Shown one piece after another: positions 11,977 to 20,359 of a stretch of 64,000 nucleotides of DNA. The notes under the pieces were generated by a model that was not told where the DNA came from, did no database searches, and saw only the letters and a program-made list of their open reading frames with translations. Location of the stretch: NCBI RefSeq assembly GCF_003116135.1, contig NZ_PDOA01000002.1:310001-374000 (forward strand). Reading direction: 5' to 3'. Made by a program: the position numbers and the translations under genes. This DNA comes from Teichococcus aestuarii. Its GTDB lineage: Bacteria > Pseudomonadota > Alphaproteobacteria > Acetobacterales > Acetobacteraceae. Every line of letters begins with the position of its first letter. Position 1 is the first letter of the stretch.

Positions 11977-13062
11977 TGACTCTTTCACCTCTCGCATGAT
12001 GGCGAGATCCAGCCTGCGGTCTTCCGGGTCCAGCGCCGCCTCCAGCGCATCCAGCCGCGCGCTGAACTCGGCGCGCAGTTCGGCCTTGCGCGCCTCCGGC
12101 AGCCAACTCGCCTCCACCCCGGCCAGGCTGAGCTGCCGGGCCTGCGCCGGCTGCCAGCCCAGCGCGTCGAACAGGGTGCGCCAGCAATGGCCCATGCTGG
12201 TGTGGAAGAAGGTCGGGTCGTCCGTGCCCAGCACGATGTTCACCCCCGCCTCGTAGAGCCGGCGGATGCGCTGCTGGCGCGGCGCCCGGTTGGCCGGGAT
12301 GGAGGACCAGCAGGCCATGGTGAAGGGCACCTGCTCCGCCGCCGCGCGGGCCAGGATCGCCGGGTCGGCCAGCATGTTGTAGCCGTGGTCGAGCCGGTCG
12401 CAGCCCAGCGCGTCGCGGCAATGGGTGAAGTGGGCGGGCGGGCCCTCGAACAGCGTCTGGTTGTCCTCGCAGACATGGGCGGTGCGGCGCAGCCCGGCGC
12501 GGCCGGCGCGGCGCCACGCCTCCACCCACACCAGCGGCGGCCCGGCGCGCTCGGCGCCATCCAGCCCGATGCCCACCACCTGCGGGCGCGGGTGGCGCTG
12601 CACCCAGTCCAGCATCTCCAGCGCCTCGGAAGGCAGGCAGACGCTGCGGTCGATGCAGGCGATGAGCAGGGCGGAGGTGCCGAACTCCGCCTCGGCGCGG
12701 GACAGCCCGTCGATCAGCCCATCGACGATCTCCGGGTAGGTGGCGCCGTTCGGCGTGTAGTAGTGCGGGTTGAAGAAAATCTCGGCGTGGCGGACATTGC
12801 CGTGCCGGTGCAAATCCTCGATGCACTCATAGGCCACGCGGGCGAACTCCTCGCGCCGCCGCACCGCCAGGGCGCCGAGCCGCAGCACCTCGAGGAAGCC
12901 GTAGAAATCCAGCCACTGGTAGAGCGTCTCCGCCGGGCGCGGCAGGCGCACGCCATTGGCCGCCGCCAGCTCCACCAGCGTGGTGGCGCGCACCGCGCCG
13001 GCGATGTGCAGGTGCAGCTCGACCTTCGGCACGAGGTCGAGATAGTCGGAATAGCCCAGCAT
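11959..13062 (-). CDS. Adenosine/adenine deaminase-like amidohydrolase
   Basis: Metal-dependent amidohydrolase of the adenosine deaminase family, predicted to hydrolyse the 6-amino group of a purine-like substrate. 367 residues. Ligand pattern intact: HLH (near 19-21), His-Glu in AHVCEDNQ, RLDHGYNML, and tandem Asp in LGTDDPTFF. Differences: the usual HLDG or HLEG, whose acidic residue contacts the substrate, reads HIAG here, and the usual HAGE reads HVCE. The substrate may therefore not be adenosine. The start is 13062, 5 bp after the stop of the upstream binding-protein gene, so the two form an operon. The last codons and the stop lie inside repeat copy A. Confidence 0.85.
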   Translation of the reverse strand: MLGYSDYLDLVPKVELHLHIAGAVRATTLVELAAANGVRLPRPAETLYQWLDFYGFLEVLRLGALAVRRREEFARVAYECIEDLHRHGNVRHAEIFFNPHYYTPNGATYPEIVDGLIDGLSRAEAEFGTSALLIACIDRSVCLPSEALEMLDWVQRHPRPQVVGIGLDGAERAGPPLVWVEAWRRAGRAGLRRTAHVCEDNQTLFEGPPAHFTHCRDALGCDRLDHGYNMLADPAILARAAAEQVPFTMACWSSIPANRAPRQQRIRRLYEAGVNIVLGTDDPTFFHTSMGHCWRTLFDALGWQPAQARQLSLAGVEASWLPEARKAELRAEFSARLDALEAALDPEDRRLDLAIMREVKESERSSF

Positions 13063-13067
13063 GGCGC

Positions 13068-14645
13068 TCAGCGCCCCCCGCGGGCGATGTTCCAGAGGAA
13101 CATGGCCGGGCCGGTGGGCACGCCGGTCAGCTCGGCGCGCCAGGCGGAGGCGGCGACGAACTGGCCGAGCGGCATGTAGAAGCCGGCCTCGGCGGCGCGG
13201 GCATGGATCTCGCCCGCCAGCCGCTTGCGTTCCTCCTCGCTGCCGGCGGCGGCGAAGGCGGCGCGCAGCCGCTCCACCGCCTCGTCCTTCGGCCAGCCGG
13301 CGAAGCCCGCCGGGCCGGGGCCGGCGCCGTTCAGATAGACGTTCTGCAGCGGCGTCTGCATGTCCGGCACGGTGTTGGTGGTGTGGAAGATGTGCCAGCC
13401 CTCCGGCCGGGCGCGGCGGCCGAAGAAGGTGTTCAGGTCCATCGACTGCAGGTCCACGGTGAAGCCGAGCCGGGTCAGCAGATCCTGCGTCACCAGCCCC
13501 AGCGCGGCGATGCCAGGGGCGTCGGCCGGGTGCAGGATGACGATGGGCTTCGAGAGATCGGCCCCGCTTTCCGCCAGCAGGCGGCGGGCGCCTTCGAAAT
13601 CGGGCGCGGCGGGCATGCCGGCGGCGGTCTCGTAGGGCGTGCCGCAGCCGTAGAAGCTGCGGCATTCCCGCCCGTATTCGGCGCGGCCCGCGACGCCGGG
13701 CAGGTAGTCGGCCTGGTTCACCGCCAGCATCACGGCGCGGCGCACCTGCACGTTGTCGAACGGCGCCTGGAGGTGGTTGAAGCGCAGGATGCCCTGGTAG
13801 CCGAAGGGGCTCACCACCTGCACCTTCACCTGCCGGTTCCGCTCCAGGATGGGCAGCACATCGGCCGGCAGCCGCTCCAGATAATCCACCTCGCCGGTGG
13901 AGAGCGCGCTCACCTGGCTGGAGACATCCGGCATGGCGATCAGCTCGATCCGCTCGAAGCGCGGATGCTTGGCCCCGCTGGCCCAGACGGAGGGCTCCGG
14001 GCGCGGCCGGTAGCCGGCATGGCGGGCGAGCACGATGCGGTCGCCGGGGCGGTATTCCTCCGCCACGAAGCGGTAGGGGCCGGAGCCGATCGGCTCGGTG
14101 ACCGGGCGGGTGGCGGGCGTCTCGGCCAGGCGCTTCGGCATGATCATCGGCACCATGGCGCCCGGCTTGGCCAGCGCCTCCAGCACCAGCCCGAAGGGCT
14201 CGCGCAGCACCAGGCGGAAGGTGGCGGAATCCACCGGCTCCAGCGTGGCGGTGGCGCGCAGCAGCTGGCCACCCAGCGCGTCCCGCGCGCCCCAGCGGCG
14301 CAGGCTGGCCACGCAATCCTCGGCGGTGACGGGGGCGCCGTCGTGGAAGACCAGCCCTTCGCGCAGGGTGAAGCGCCATTCCAGCCCGTTCCCGCTGCGC
14401 TCCCAGCGCTCCACCATCTGCGGCCGGGGCCGCCACTGGTCGTCCACCGCGAAGAGTGTGTCGAAGACGAGGTAGGAAAAATCCCGCGCGGTGAAGCTGG
14501 TGGTGAAGTGCGGGTCGAGGATGGTGGTCAGCGTCTCCGGCACGACGCGCAGCGTGCCGGCGCGGCCCGGCGACTGCGCCCGCGCGGCGGTGGAGAGCAG
14601 GGCGGGCACGCCAAGGGGAGCGGCGAGGAGGGTGCGGCGGAGCAT
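13068..14645 (-). CDS. ABC transporter substrate-binding protein, family 5 (peptide/nickel type)
   Basis: Periplasmic solute-binding protein of the DppA/OppA family. 525 residues with a Sec signal peptide (MLRRTLLAAPLGVPALLSTA, cleavage after ARAQ). Family features: LTTILDPHFTTSFTARDF at the mature N-terminus, the family-5 signature region WRFTLREGLVFHDGAPVTAED near residue 90-110, and IGSGPYRF near 195. No permease or ATPase gene is nearby, so it must use a transporter encoded elsewhere. It lies directly upstream of the deaminase-like gene (5-bp gap), which suggests a purine- or peptide-like ligand processed after uptake; that link is inference. Confidence 0.92.
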   Translation of the reverse strand: MLRRTLLAAPLGVPALLSTAARAQSPGRAGTLRVVPETLTTILDPHFTTSFTARDFSYLVFDTLFAVDDQWRPRPQMVERWERSGNGLEWRFTLREGLVFHDGAPVTAEDCVASLRRWGARDALGGQLLRATATLEPVDSATFRLVLREPFGLVLEALAKPGAMVPMIMPKRLAETPATRPVTEPIGSGPYRFVAEEYRPGDRIVLARHAGYRPRPEPSVWASGAKHPRFERIELIAMPDVSSQVSALSTGEVDYLERLPADVLPILERNRQVKVQVVSPFGYQGILRFNHLQAPFDNVQVRRAVMLAVNQADYLPGVAGRAEYGRECRSFYGCGTPYETAAGMPAAPDFEGARRLLAESGADLSKPIVILHPADAPGIAALGLVTQDLLTRLGFTVDLQSMDLNTFFGRRARPEGWHIFHTTNTVPDMQTPLQNVYLNGAGPGPAGFAGWPKDEAVERLRAAFAAAGSEEERKRLAGEIHARAAEAGFYMPLGQFVAASAWRAELTGVPTGPAMFLWNIARGGR

Positions 14646-14770
14646 CGCGGGGGAACCTCTACAAAGCGGGCGGGCGGGGCGCCGCGCCGGTCATGTCCGG
14701 CGCAGCAAGAATCATGCGCGAGAACCATGGGGCAAGAACCATGCCCGGCGGCCCGTGAAAACCCGCCCTC

Positions 14771-16402
14771 TCACTCCGCGCGGATGCGCCCCTCCGTCGC
14801 GGCGCGCGCGGCGCCCCCGGCGGCGAGGTGGCGGGCCACCGCCTCGTCCATGGGCAGGCCGTTGTCGCGGGCCATCAGCGCCCGGTCGCGGAAGGGCAGG
14901 TAGCCATCGCCGCCGCGGCGCAGGAAGTCGTTGGTGACGAGGCGGTAGGCCCGCTCCGGCTCCAGCGGCCGGCCGCCGATGGTCACCGCCGCCACCCGCT
15001 CGCCCACCGGCGCCTGCGGGCGGATGCGCAGCGCCATCCCCGCCACCTGCGGGAAGGCGCCGCCCGAGCCGGCGCGGGAGAGACCGATCTCCAGCGCCGC
15101 GCGCAGGTCGGCACCGCGCAGCACCAGGAAGGCGAGGGTGTTGCCGAAGGGCAGCGCCTCCAGCACCGCGCCGCGGCTGATCATCCCCTCCGGCAGGCCG
15201 GCGCGCAGCCCGCCGCCATTGGTCAGCGCGATCTCGGCCTCCGGCTCGGCGGCCAGCATGGCGTCGGCCACCAAATTGCCGAGGGCGCATTCGCCGCCGC
15301 GGCAGCCCTCTGGCGTCAGGCCCGGGGCGCCGGGGCCGGCGGGGCTGGCGCGCAGCGCCGCCAGCGGCGCGGCGAAGCCGGCCAGCAGCGCCGCCACCGC
15401 CGCATCCTCGGCCAGGGCGGCGGTGACGGGCCGCACCGCGCCGCCATGCGCCAGCACCCGCCCATCCGCCGCGAGGTCCAGCGAGAGCCGGCCGAGCCAG
15501 CGCCCGTAGGAGCCCGCCTGCACGATGCGGACGGCGCGGTCCGGCCCGTCCGCCAGCAGGGGGTGCGGGCCTTCCGCGCCGGGCAGGCCATCGGCCAGCA
15601 GGGTATGGGAATGGCCGCCGACGATGAGGTCGAGGCCCGGCACGGCGGCGGCCAAAGCGAGGTCGCTGGCCAGGCCCAGATGCGAGAGCACGAGGATGGT
15701 GCCGGCCCCCTGCGCCCGCAGCACGGCGGCCTGCCGGGCGGCGGCCTCCTGCGCGTCGGTGAAGGCGAGGTCGGGGCCGGGGCTGGAGGCGCGCGGCGTG
15801 GTCTCCGTCGTCAGGCCGATGACGCCGATCCGCGCGCCGCCGCGCTCGAACAGGGCCGAGGGGCGGATGCGCGCGGCCAGCGCCGGCATCCGGCGGGCGT
15901 CGAGATTGGCCGAGAGCAGCGGGAACTCCACCGCCGCCGCGTAGCGCAGCAGCCCCTGCGGCCCGTGGTCGAACTCGTGGTTGCCGAGCGCCATGGCCTC
16001 GCAGCCCGTGGCGCGCTGCACCGCCGCCTCGGCCAGCCCGCCATGGGCGGTGTGGTAGAGGCTGCCGGTGAACTGGTCGCCGGCGTCGAGTTGCAGCACG
16101 GCGCGGCCGGCGGCGGCGGCCTCGGCGCGGGCCTCCGCCAGGGCGGTGGCCAGCCGTGCGCTGCCGCCCAGGCAGTCCCGCCCCGGCGCGCAGGCGGCGC
16201 CGCTCGGCTGCTGGCCCTCGTGCCGGGCGTGGAAGTCGTTCAGGTGCAGCAGCGCGAGCCGCGCCGCCGCCTCAGCGCGGGGCCGGCGCAGGGCGGGAAG
16301 GGCCAGCGCCAAGCCGAGCGGCGCGACGCGCAGCAGGGCGCGGCGCGGCAGGCCGGGCCGGGCGGGGGCGGCGGGGGAGGGGGCAGGAGAGTCGGGCGGC
16401 AT
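14771..16402 (-). CDS. Secreted 5'-nucleotidase / bifunctional metallophosphatase (UshA-like)
   Basis: Two-domain metallophosphoesterase releasing phosphate from nucleotides outside the cytoplasm. 543 residues. The N-terminus has a twin-arginine-like pattern (PRRALLRVAPLGLALALPAL). Metal-binding motifs of the calcineurin-like domain: LLHLNDFHARHE near residue 52, LDAGDQFTGS, ALGNHEFDHG and GGHSHTLL. The C-terminal 5'-nucleotidase domain shows LTNGGGLRAGLPEGMI and LPFGNTLAFL. It diverges from the TauE gene with 126 bp between the starts. With the deaminase-like and PfkB-kinase genes nearby it could feed nucleoside salvage, but they are not in one operon. Confidence 0.93.
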   Translation of the reverse strand: MPPDSPAPSPAAPARPGLPRRALLRVAPLGLALALPALRRPRAEAAARLALLHLNDFHARHEGQQPSGAACAPGRDCLGGSARLATALAEARAEAAAAGRAVLQLDAGDQFTGSLYHTAHGGLAEAAVQRATGCEAMALGNHEFDHGPQGLLRYAAAVEFPLLSANLDARRMPALAARIRPSALFERGGARIGVIGLTTETTPRASSPGPDLAFTDAQEAAARQAAVLRAQGAGTILVLSHLGLASDLALAAAVPGLDLIVGGHSHTLLADGLPGAEGPHPLLADGPDRAVRIVQAGSYGRWLGRLSLDLAADGRVLAHGGAVRPVTAALAEDAAVAALLAGFAAPLAALRASPAGPGAPGLTPEGCRGGECALGNLVADAMLAAEPEAEIALTNGGGLRAGLPEGMISRGAVLEALPFGNTLAFLVLRGADLRAALEIGLSRAGSGGAFPQVAGMALRIRPQAPVGERVAAVTIGGRPLEPERAYRLVTNDFLRRGGDGYLPFRDRALMARDNGLPMDEAVARHLAAGGAARAATEGRIRAE

Positions 16403-16528
16403 GACGGATTCCCCACGGGCAGCCCCGCTTTAGCCCAAGTCCCGCCGCATTCGGAATGTCCCTTGTCTGCCGGGCATGACGGGTCCAAACCGGAAGCCTG
16501 TCCTTCTGGCGTAAAGACTGGAACCGCG

Positions 16529-17443
16529 ATGCAGGTCTACCTGCCGATCGCCGAAATGTCGGTGGATGCCCTGCTGCTGCTGGGCATTGGCTTTGGCGTG
16601 GGCTGGCTCTCGGGGCTGTTCGGCGTGGGAGGCGGCTTCCTGCTCACCCCGCTGCTGATCCTGATCGGCATTCCCGCCCCGGTGGCGGTGGCCTCGGGCG
16701 CCAACCAGACGCTGGGTGCCTCGGTTTCCGGCCTCATCGCGCAGTGGCGGCGCGGCAATGTCGACCCCCGCATGGGCGGCGTGCTGCTGGTGGGCGGCTT
16801 CATCGGCTCCGGCCTCGGCGTGCAGCTCTTCGCCTGGCTGCGAAGGCTGGGGCAGGTCGATCTCGCCGTCTCGATCTTCTACGTCGTCATCCTGGGCAGC
16901 GTCGGCGCGCTGATGGTGCGCGAGAGCGTGCGCGCCATCCTGCGCCGGCGGCGGCAGGGCGGCCCCGCCCGGCTGCACGCGCATTTCTGGATGCACGGCC
17001 TGCCCTTCAAGCTGCGCTTCCGCAAGTCGCGCCTGTACATCTCGGTCATCCCGCCGCTGCTGGTGGGGCTGGCCATCGGCGTGCTCTCGGCGATCATGGG
17101 CGTCGGCGGCGGCTTCATGCTGGTGCCGGCGATGATCTATCTGCTGGGCATGCCCACCGCCGTGGTCATCGGCACCTCGCTGTTCCAGGTGGTGTTCGTC
17201 GCCGCCAACGTCACGCTGCTGCAGGCGGTGCAGACCGGCAGCGTCGACATCGTGCTGACGCTGCTGCTGCTGATCGGCGGCGTGGCGGGGGCGCAGTTCG
17301 GCGCCAGCATGGGCACCCGCCTGCGTGGCGAGGAGACGCGCGCCCTGCTCGGCCTGCTGGTGCTGGGCGTGGCGCTGAGCCTGCTCTGGGGCCTGGTGGT
17401 GACGCCGGACAGCCAGTTCGCCGTGGGCCCGATGCCCCTATGA
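16529..17443 (+). CDS. TauE/SafE family membrane permease
   Basis: Polytopic inner-membrane protein of the TauE/SafE (sulfite exporter) family, thought to move sulfur-containing or organic anions; substrate unproven. 304 residues with about eight membrane segments. It contains the family's paired glycine motifs, SGLFGVGGGFLLTPLL in the first half and SAIMGVGGGFMLVPAM in the second, an internal duplication. A cytoplasmic basic loop (RAILRRRRQGG) lies between. First gene of a three-gene operon: its TGA overlaps the next start (ATGA at 17440). Confidence 0.93.
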   Translation: MQVYLPIAEMSVDALLLLGIGFGVGWLSGLFGVGGGFLLTPLLILIGIPAPVAVASGANQTLGASVSGLIAQWRRGNVDPRMGGVLLVGGFIGSGLGVQLFAWLRRLGQVDLAVSIFYVVILGSVGALMVRESVRAILRRRRQGGPARLHAHFWMHGLPFKLRFRKSRLYISVIPPLLVGLAIGVLSAIMGVGGGFMLVPAMIYLLGMPTAVVIGTSLFQVVFVAANVTLLQAVQTGSVDIVLTLLLLIGGVAGAQFGASMGTRLRGEETRALLGLLVLGVALSLLWGLVVTPDSQFAVGPMPL

Positions 17444-18339
17444 GCCTGTGGCGGCCAGCGGGGGCGCGGGCGCGCCCGGCGGGAGCGGCGCGCGCCGGCT
17501 GCCGCGCCGGTCTCCATGCCGCTCTGGCCATGGCGCTCGGCCTGCTGCTCGCCGCTCCCGTGGCGGAGGCCCAGGCACCCGCCCCGCCGCCGCGCCGCCC
17601 CGCCGCCCAGGCGCCGCTGCCACCGCCGCCGCCGGCGCCGCCCGCCCTCCCCGCCGCCGCCCGCCCGCCGCTGGTGGCGGAGCTGTCCCAGGCGCAGGTG
17701 GCCATCACCACCGGCTTCAGCGGCACGGAGGTGCTGGTGTTCGGCGCCACCGAGCGGCTGCTCGGCGCCGGCGGCGACGACGTGCTGGTGATCGCCCAGG
17801 GGCCGGCGCAGCCCATGGTGGTGCGCCGCAAGGTCCGCGTGCTGGGCCTGTGGCTCAACGGCGCCTCGGCCCGCTTCTGGCGGGTGCCGGGCTACTACCT
17901 GCTCGCCGGCACGCGCCCGCTGGCGGAGGTGCTGAGCGAGGAGGAGCGCGCCGCCAAGCGCATCGGCCTCGAGGCGCTGCCGCTGGAAGCGGCGGGCAAC
18001 CAGCAGAGCGAGTTCCGCGAGGCGCTGATGGAGCTCAAGCAGGCGGCCGGGCTGTGGGGGGAGGCGGGCAGCATGCACATCGCCGGCGCCCGGCTGTTCC
18101 GCGCCAGCCTGCCGCTGCCCGCCACCGTGCCGACCGGCGACTACCTGGTGCAGGTGCTGCTGGTGCGCGAGGGGCGCGTGGTGGCGCGGCAGGAGCTGGG
18201 CTTCCGCGTCGGGCGCGTCGGCACGGCCGCCCGCATCGCCAATGTCGCCAAGGTGCAGCCGGTGGTATACGGCCTGCTCTGCATCCTGCTGGCCGCCCTG
18301 GCGGGCTGGCTCGGCAGCGTGCTGTTCCGGAGGGGATGA
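17440..18339 (+). CDS. TIGR02186 family membrane protein
   Basis: Conserved alphaproteobacterial protein of unknown function (TIGR02186, putative transmembrane protein), regularly found beside TauE-type permeases. 299 residues: an N-terminal signal or membrane segment ending near AEAQA, a Pro/Ala-rich linker (residues about 45-75), an extracytoplasmic domain starting ELSQAQVAITTGFSGTEV, and a C-terminal membrane helix (VYGLLCILLAALAGWLG). The topology suggests a periplasmic domain held by one or two helices, perhaps an accessory subunit of the permease. Start codon overlaps the permease stop; it directly abuts the Usp gene. Confidence 0.88.
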   Translation: MSLWRPAGARARPAGAARAGCRAGLHAALAMALGLLLAAPVAEAQAPAPPPRRPAAQAPLPPPPPAPPALPAAARPPLVAELSQAQVAITTGFSGTEVLVFGATERLLGAGGDDVLVIAQGPAQPMVVRRKVRVLGLWLNGASARFWRVPGYYLLAGTRPLAEVLSEEERAAKRIGLEALPLEAAGNQQSEFREALMELKQAAGLWGEAGSMHIAGARLFRASLPLPATVPTGDYLVQVLLVREGRVVARQELGFRVGRVGTAARIANVAKVQPVVYGLLCILLAALAGWLGSVLFRRG

Positions 18340-18819
18340 ATGCCCGAAGCCGCGCGACGCGACCGTGTCTTCCTGGTGGTGGTCGATGACAGCCCGGAGC
18401 TGCGCATCGCGCTGCGCTATGCCTGCCTGCGCGCCAAATACGGCGGCGGCCGCGTGGCGCTGCTGCGCGTGGTGGAGGAGGCCGGCACGGTGGAATGGGC
18501 CGGCGTCGGCGCCATGCTGCAGGAGGAGCGGCGCGACGAGGCGGAGAAGCTGCTCTCGGCGCTGGCCGCCGAGGTGCAGGAGATCACCGGCGGCATCCCC
18601 ATCCTGCTGATCCGCGAGGGCAACCCGCGCGACGAGCTGCTGGCGCTGCTGGAGGAGGACCCGCGCATGTCCATCCTGATCCTCGCCACCGCCGCCAATG
18701 GCAGCGGGCCGGGGCCGCTGATCACCGCGCTGACCGGCCGCTACGCCCCGCGCCTGCGCGTGCCCATGACCATCGTGCCTGGCACGCTGGACGAGAAGGA
18801 CCTGGAACGCGTCACCTGA
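18340..18819 (+). CDS. Universal stress protein (UspA) family
   Basis: Single-domain cytoplasmic Usp protein, 159 residues. It has the first beta-strand and Asp of the nucleotide site (VFLVVVDDSPE near residue 10-20), and a C-terminal region VPMTIVPG typical of the last Usp strand. The glycine-rich ATP loop of ATP-binding members (GxxGxxxxxxxxG-S/T) is only partly recognisable (GSGPGPLITALTG), so nucleotide binding is uncertain. Its ATG immediately follows the TGA of the TIGR02186 gene, so it is the third gene of the TauE operon. Confidence 0.9.
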   Translation: MPEAARRDRVFLVVVDDSPELRIALRYACLRAKYGGGRVALLRVVEEAGTVEWAGVGAMLQEERRDEAEKLLSALAAEVQEITGGIPILLIREGNPRDELLALLEEDPRMSILILATAANGSGPGPLITALTGRYAPRLRVPMTIVPGTLDEKDLERVT

Positions 18820-18928
18820 GGGCCAGCCCGGCCCCCGGCGCGGGCCCGGGCCGGTTGCACGCGGCGCCCCGACCGCCCAAATCCCGGCACAAGACCAGAG
18901 CCGACCTCACACGGAAAAGCCCAGAACA

Positions 18929-19492
18929 ATGTTCATCGAGACCGAAGCCACCCCGAACCCCGCCACCCTGAAGTTCCTGCCGGGCCAGGACGTGATGGGC
19001 GGGCGCGGCACGGCCGATTTCACCAGCGCCGAGGGCGCCGGCCGCAGCCCGCTGGCCGAGCGGCTCTTCGCGCTGGAGGGTGTCGCCCGCGTCTTCCTCG
19101 GCGCCGACTTCGTCACCGTCACCAAGACCGAGGCGGTGGACTGGCAGGCGCTGAAGCCGATGGTGCTGGGCGGCATCATGGAGCACTACATGGCCGGCCG
19201 CCCCGTGGTGCTGGAAGCCGAGGGCGAGGACGCGGTCGAGGACAGCGACCCGGCCGATGCCGAGATCGTCGCCCAGATCAAGGAGCTGCTCGACACCCGC
19301 GTGCGCCCGGCGGTGGCCGGCGATGGCGGGGACATCGTCTTCCGCGGCTTCCGCGACGGCGTCGTCAAGCTGCACCTGCAGGGCGCCTGCTCCGGCTGCC
19401 CCTCCTCCCGCGCCACGCTGAAGCATGGCGTCGAGAACATGCTGCGCCACTACGTGCCGGAAGTGATGGCGGTGGAGCAGGTGGACGCCTGA
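18929..19492 (+). CDS. NifU/Nfu-type iron-sulfur scaffold protein
   Basis: Iron-sulfur cluster carrier that delivers clusters to apo-proteins. 187 residues. The N-terminal Nfu_N domain (MFIETEATPNPATLKFLPG) is followed by an acidic linker (GEDAVEDSDPADAE) and the C-terminal NifU domain, in which Cys154 and Cys157 (CSGCPSS) form the cluster-bridging CxxC. This is the N-plus-C layout of the alphaproteobacterial/mitochondrial Nfu1 group. It stands alone, with a strong palindrome after it. Confidence 0.95.
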   Translation: MFIETEATPNPATLKFLPGQDVMGGRGTADFTSAEGAGRSPLAERLFALEGVARVFLGADFVTVTKTEAVDWQALKPMVLGGIMEHYMAGRPVVLEAEGEDAVEDSDPADAEIVAQIKELLDTRVRPAVAGDGGDIVFRGFRDGVVKLHLQGACSGCPSSRATLKHGVENMLRHYVPEVMAVEQVDA

Positions 19493-19502
19493 GCCACTGA
19501 AC

Positions 19503-19536
19503 GGGTGGAGCCGGGCCGCGCGGCCCGGCTCCACCC
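19503..19536 (+). terminator. Perfect 34-bp palindrome after the Nfu gene
   Basis: A gap-free inverted repeat of 17 bp per arm starting 11 bp after the stop codon. There is no T-tract behind it. Probably a transcription end or mRNA-stabilising hairpin. Confidence 0.6.
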
Positions 19537-19633
19537 GGCTCCCATTCACGGGGCGAATGTCGGCCATCCGGGCGGGCCGATTGGCAGGCTCCCGCATCGG
19601 CACCATCCTGGGCGCAAGCACAGGAGCCACCCG

Positions 19634-20224
19634 ATGACCAACGCCCTCGACGACACCGCGCTCGACCAGCTGTTCCGCACGGCGCGCACCCACAACACGT
19701 GGCAGGACCGCCCCGTCAGCGACGAGACGCTGCGCCAGCTCTACGACCTGGTGAAGATGGCGCCGACCAGCGCCAATGCCTCCCCCGCCCGCTTCGTCTT
19801 CATCCGCACCCGCGAGGGCAAGGAGAAGCTGCGCCCCGCCCTCTCGGCCGGCAACCTGGAGAAGACGATGACGGCGCCGGTGACGGTGATCGTCGCCTGG
19901 GACCAGAAATTCTACGACAAGCTGCCGGTGCTGTTCCCGCACGCCGATGCCAAATCCTGGTTCACCGGCAGCGCCGCCTTCGCCGAGGCCACCGCCTTCC
20001 GCAACTCCTCCCTGCAGGCGGGCTACCTGATCATGGCGGCCCGCGCGCTGGGGCTGGATACCGGCCCGATGAGCGGCTTCGACAACGCCAAGGTGGACGA
20101 GGCCTTCCTCGCCAACACGGGCTGGAAGTCCAACCTGCTGGTCAATCTCGGCTATGGCGACGAGGCCGGGCTGTTCGGCCGGCTGCCGCGGCTGCCCTTC
20201 GACGAGGCGGCGGATCTGGTTTGA
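19634..20224 (+). CDS. Nitroreductase family protein, RutE-like (malonic semialdehyde reductase)
   Basis: FMN-dependent NAD(P)H oxidoreductase. 196 residues, the exact size class of RutE/HadB-like proteins, which reduce malonic semialdehyde to 3-hydroxypropionate. Recognisable: [16 protein letters not shown] near residue 17, [16 protein letters not shown] near 41, and [16 protein letters not shown] near 140. An AGGAG site lies 7-8 nt before the ATG. No rut pyrimidine-degradation genes are near. A beta-alanine-type aminotransferase 7 kb away (27377) would make malonic semialdehyde, a possible functional link that is inference only. Gene ends at repeat copy B. Confidence 0.88.
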   Translation: MTNALDDTALDQLFRTARTHNTWQDRPVSDETLRQLYDLVKMAPTSANASPARFVFIRTREGKEKLRPALSAGNLEKTMTAPVTVIVAWDQKFYDKLPVLFPHADAKSWFTGSAAFAEATAFRNSSLQAGYLIMAARALGLDTGPMSGFDNAKVDEAFLANTGWKSNLLVNLGYGDEAGLFGRLPRLPFDEAADLV

Positions 20225-20359
20225 GGATCTTCTTTTTCTGAAGAAAAAGAAGCAAAAAGACTTCTCGGGCTTGGCGCTGCGCCATCAACCAGCGCAGCGC
20301 CAGACCAACAAAAGTTTTTTGGTTCTTTTTTCCAAAAAAGAACCCTTCTTTTCTTCCTC
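20225..20359. repeat. Three-hairpin convergent-junction repeat, copy B
   Basis: Fills the gap between the convergent nitroreductase and TctC genes. Hairpin 1 at 20229-20252. Hairpin 2: perfect 11-bp stem 20272-20282 with 20292-20302 around the loop CATCAACCA. Hairpin 3: perfect 11-bp stem 20321-20331 with 20334-20344, flanked by T-runs. Outer hairpins nearly match copies A and C; the central stem differs in sequence but pairs fully. Confidence 0.92.
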
